Shown in pieces: positions 5,257 to 6,941 of a stretch of 6,941 nucleotides of DNA. The notes below the pieces were generated by a model. That model worked only from the letters and a program-made list of their open reading frames with translations. It did no database searches and was not told where the DNA came from. Location of the stretch: positions 1 to 6,941 of the forward strand of contig JAEWQH010000071.1 in assembly GCA_023399275.1 (NCBI GenBank), read 5' to 3'. Made by a program: the position numbers and the translations under genes. Each line of letters starts with the position of its first letter. The first letter of the stretch is position 1. Source of the stretch: Bacillota bacterium. GTDB taxonomy: Bacteria > Bacillota > Clostridia > Christensenellales > CAG-138.

Positions 5257-6282
5257 ATGAATATTCGAAAAGTGGCCGAGATGGCCGGGGTATCCGTCGC
5301 CACAATCTCGCGCGTGCTCAACCATCCGGAGCAGGTGCTCCCCGAGACGCGCGATCATGTGCTCGCCGTGATGAAGGAGCAAAACTACACGCCAAACTGG
5401 TTCGCGCGCGGCCTGAACCTCGGCACGACCAAGACCATTGCCTTGCTGGTGCCCGAGATCGAGAGCGAAACGCAGCAGCGCATCATCTCCGGCATTGAGA
5501 CGGTCGCCCGCAGCAAGGGGTACGCCGTGTTCTTCTGCAATACGCACGGCGATGCGCAGATCGAGGAAGAGAGCCTCAAGATGTGTGAAAACAGGCGCGT
5601 AGACGGCATCGTCATGGTCTCTTCCGACATCCCGGAGGCGCGCGTACTCCAAACGCGCGAGAGCGACATCCCCTGCGTGCATGTCGGCAAAAACCGCAGC
5701 AGCGGGTGCGACACGCTCTGCTATATCGACTTTGAAGAGGGCGCCTACCGCCTTGCGCGGCACCTGCTTTCCTTTGGATACGCGAGCATAGACCTGATGC
5801 TCAACGCGGCGGAGCGCCATAAAAGCGCGCAGATCGAGGCGGGGTTTGACGCCGCCGTGCGCGAGGGCCGCCGCGCGGTGGCGAGCAGGCGCATCGATTG
5901 CGATCTCGGCGTGCAGAGCGGATATTTTGCCGCGCAGCAGCTGCTTCGCCAAGGGGCGCTGCCCGCCGCGATGATCACGGCGGGGGACGGGCAGGCGCTC
6001 GGCGTTCTCAAGGCCGCGCAGGATGCCGGCATCGCCGTGCCGCAGGATTTCGCGCTGGGCAGCATGACGGATTCGCCGGTGTGCAGCCTGGTCACTCCGC
6101 CGATCACCGCGCTGGAACTGCCGGCAAGCAAGCTTGGCATGGCCGCCGGGCGGCTTTTGTTCGACAGCATTGAAAACAAGGAGCTTGAGCTGGGCGTCCC
6201 GCAGGAGATGGTGCTCCAGCCGAAGCTGAAGATCCGCAGATCCTGCGGAAATGAAAAATACATCTACGAGTTATTCGACTGA
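5257..6282 (+). CDS. LacI-family transcriptional regulator
   Basis: A 341-residue cytoplasmic DNA-binding repressor-type protein. The N-terminus is the LacI helix-turn-helix (IRKVAEMAGVSVATISRVLN, residues 3-22), followed by the hinge helix YTPNWFARGL (44-53). A periplasmic-binding-protein-like effector domain starts at TKTIALLVPEIES (58-70) and includes the usual RRVDGIVM (113-120). The start is ATG 5257, with GGGGAA just upstream; this gives the standard LacI N-terminus. Two family spots are unusual: the common NPFF-like motif after the first strand is replaced by SETQQ (70-74), and the usual GFDD near the C-terminus reads GSMTDSP (268-274), so the effector may not be a common sugar. It is divergent from codB and co-directional with the PyrD/PreA-like gene 87 bp downstream, both possible targets. 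A LacI-type operator lies in its own upstream region, suggesting self-control. Effector unknown. Confidence 0.92.
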   Translation: MNIRKVAEMAGVSVATISRVLNHPEQVLPETRDHVLAVMKEQNYTPNWFARGLNLGTTKTIALLVPEIESETQQRIISGIETVARSKGYAVFFCNTHGDAQIEEESLKMCENRRVDGIVMVSSDIPEARVLQTRESDIPCVHVGKNRSSGCDTLCYIDFEEGAYRLARHLLSFGYASIDLMLNAAERHKSAQIEAGFDAAVREGRRAVASRRIDCDLGVQSGYFAAQQLLRQGALPAAMITAGDGQALGVLKAAQDAGIAVPQDFALGSMTDSPVCSLVTPPITALELPASKLGMAAGRLLFDSIENKELELGVPQEMVLQPKLKIRRSCGNEKYIYELFD

Positions 6283-6369
6283 CCTGCGGCTTGCCGCAAG
6301 CGGATGCCGCGTCGCATCACCGGTTTCTTTCACCTCTCGGGACCCACTCATGTGCAAGGGGGCAAAACA
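6283..6369 (+). other. Spacer between regulator and PyrD/PreA-like gene
   Basis: Contains two mutually exclusive small hairpins, TGCGG/CCGCA (6285-6289 and 6294-6298) and GCTTG/CAAGC (6289-6293 and 6297-6301). Neither is followed by a U-run, so a terminator is not evident and the two genes may be co-transcribed. The downstream ribosome site AAGGGGG (6357-6363) is clear. No separate promoter of good quality was seen. Confidence 0.35.
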
Positions 6370-6941
6370 ATGTCGAAGCCAATCGAGCTGATGGGGATTT
6401 CACTCAAAAACCCAGTGATCGCGGCTGCCGGGCCCTGGGCGCGGGACGGCAGATCCATCCAGCGCTGCATCGACGCGGGCGCCGGCGCGGTGATCACGGA
6501 GACGATCACGCTGGAGGCGAGGCAGCGTGTCTCGCCGCGGCTGTTTGTAGACGGATTTCGCATGTTCAACACCATGCTCTACTCCGATTTACATCTGGAG
6601 CAGTGGGAAGACGAGCTGGAAAAGATCAAAAAGGACGACTGTAAGCTGATTTGCTCCATCTGGGGATCCTCTCCGTCGGAGATCGCGTATCTGGCATCGA
6701 AGGCGGAGCGTATGGGCGCGGATGCGATCGAGATCAGCATCTCCGCGCCGATCGGCTCCCGAAACCAGAGCGTCTGCAATCACTCGTCGGATATCAACGC
6801 GTTTGTGCGCTCCGCGGTGGACGCGGTGGCGATCCCCGTGATGGTGAAGCTCTCCTACGAAGCTGCGGTGTCCCCGGCGTTTCTGCGCGCGATCGAGCAG
6901 GCGGGGGCACAAGCGGTCAGCGCCATCGATGCGCTCAAGGG
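6370..6941 (+). CDS. Dihydroorotate/dihydropyrimidine dehydrogenase-like flavoprotein (partial, C-terminus beyond window)
   Basis: The first 190 residues of an FMN TIM-barrel protein of the PyrD (class 1)/PreA family. These enzymes oxidise dihydroorotate or reduce uracil/thymine. The family opening is present: IELMGISLKNPVIAAAG (5-21), with GAGAVITETITLEARQ (37-52) matching the second strand and VSPR (54-57) following. A later barrel strand with Lys160 (IPVMVKLS, 155-162) is also present. Several usual active-site positions differ: Glu44 stands where the FMN-contacting Lys of the TK(S/T) motif is expected, and SISAP (123-127) replaces the usual NxSCP, so the catalytic Cys (or Ser in class 2) is Ala126 and the Asn is Ser123. 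The strand ending in SAIDALKG (184-191) replaces the usual Asn-Thr. ATG 6370 has a good ribosome site. It follows the LacI-type regulator in the same direction, near codB, so pyrimidine metabolism is suggested by context, but the altered residues make the reaction uncertain. Confidence 0.75.
   Translation, partial: MSKPIELMGISLKNPVIAAAGPWARDGRSIQRCIDAGAGAVITETITLEARQRVSPRLFVDGFRMFNTMLYSDLHLEQWEDELEKIKKDDCKLICSIWGSSPSEIAYLASKAERMGADAIEISISAPIGSRNQSVCNHSSDINAFVRSAVDAVAIPVMVKLSYEAAVSPAFLRAIEQAGAQAVSAIDALK

Overview
The window holds five main genes plus one very small one. It reads like the chromosome of a fairly GC-rich anaerobic member of the Firmicutes (Clostridia-like). That placement is an inference from strong GGAGG-type ribosome sites, vegetative promoters of the TTGACA/TATAAT kind, a CcpA-like (cre-like) operator, a membrane-bound Na+-pumping decarboxylase and an ammonium channel fused to a PII domain. 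No mobile element, CRISPR array, tRNA or rRNA was seen.

Layout. (1) 1-1264, minus strand: a two-gene stretch encoding a 49-residue gamma/OadG-like membrane peptide and the beta (Na+ channel) subunit of a biotin-dependent sodium-translocating decarboxylase, whose C-terminus runs off the left edge. (2) 1265-1505: a leader of about 205 nt for that operon, with a TTGACA/TAGGAT promoter, a compact three-way-junction fold and a terminator-like hairpin; it looks like a cis-regulatory RNA. (3) 1506-1881: non-coding, holding the amt promoter and an intrinsic terminator between that promoter and the amt start codon. (4) 1882-3600, plus strand: an Amt ammonium channel carrying its own C-terminal PII domain. 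(5) 3601-3736: convergent gap with a strong two-way terminator hairpin. (6) 3737-4978, minus strand: CodB cytosine permease. (7) 4979-5256: a divergent control region rich in inverted repeats. (8) 5257-6282, plus strand: LacI-family regulator. (9) 6370-6941, plus strand: start of a dihydroorotate/dihydropyrimidine dehydrogenase-like flavoprotein with unusual active-site positions, cut by the right edge.

How they may fit together. Amt and CodB both bring in nitrogen sources (ammonium; cytosine, which yields ammonium on deamination). The LacI-type regulator sits head-to-head with codB and directly ahead of a PyrD/PreA-like enzyme, so a nucleobase-use theme is plausible, though only by position. 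The sodium-pump operon is probably a separate energy-metabolism unit.

The points most worth following are the structured leader of the sodium-pump operon, the terminator placed inside the amt leader, the Amt-PII fusion lacking the T-loop tyrosine, and the altered catalytic positions of the PyrD/PreA-like protein.
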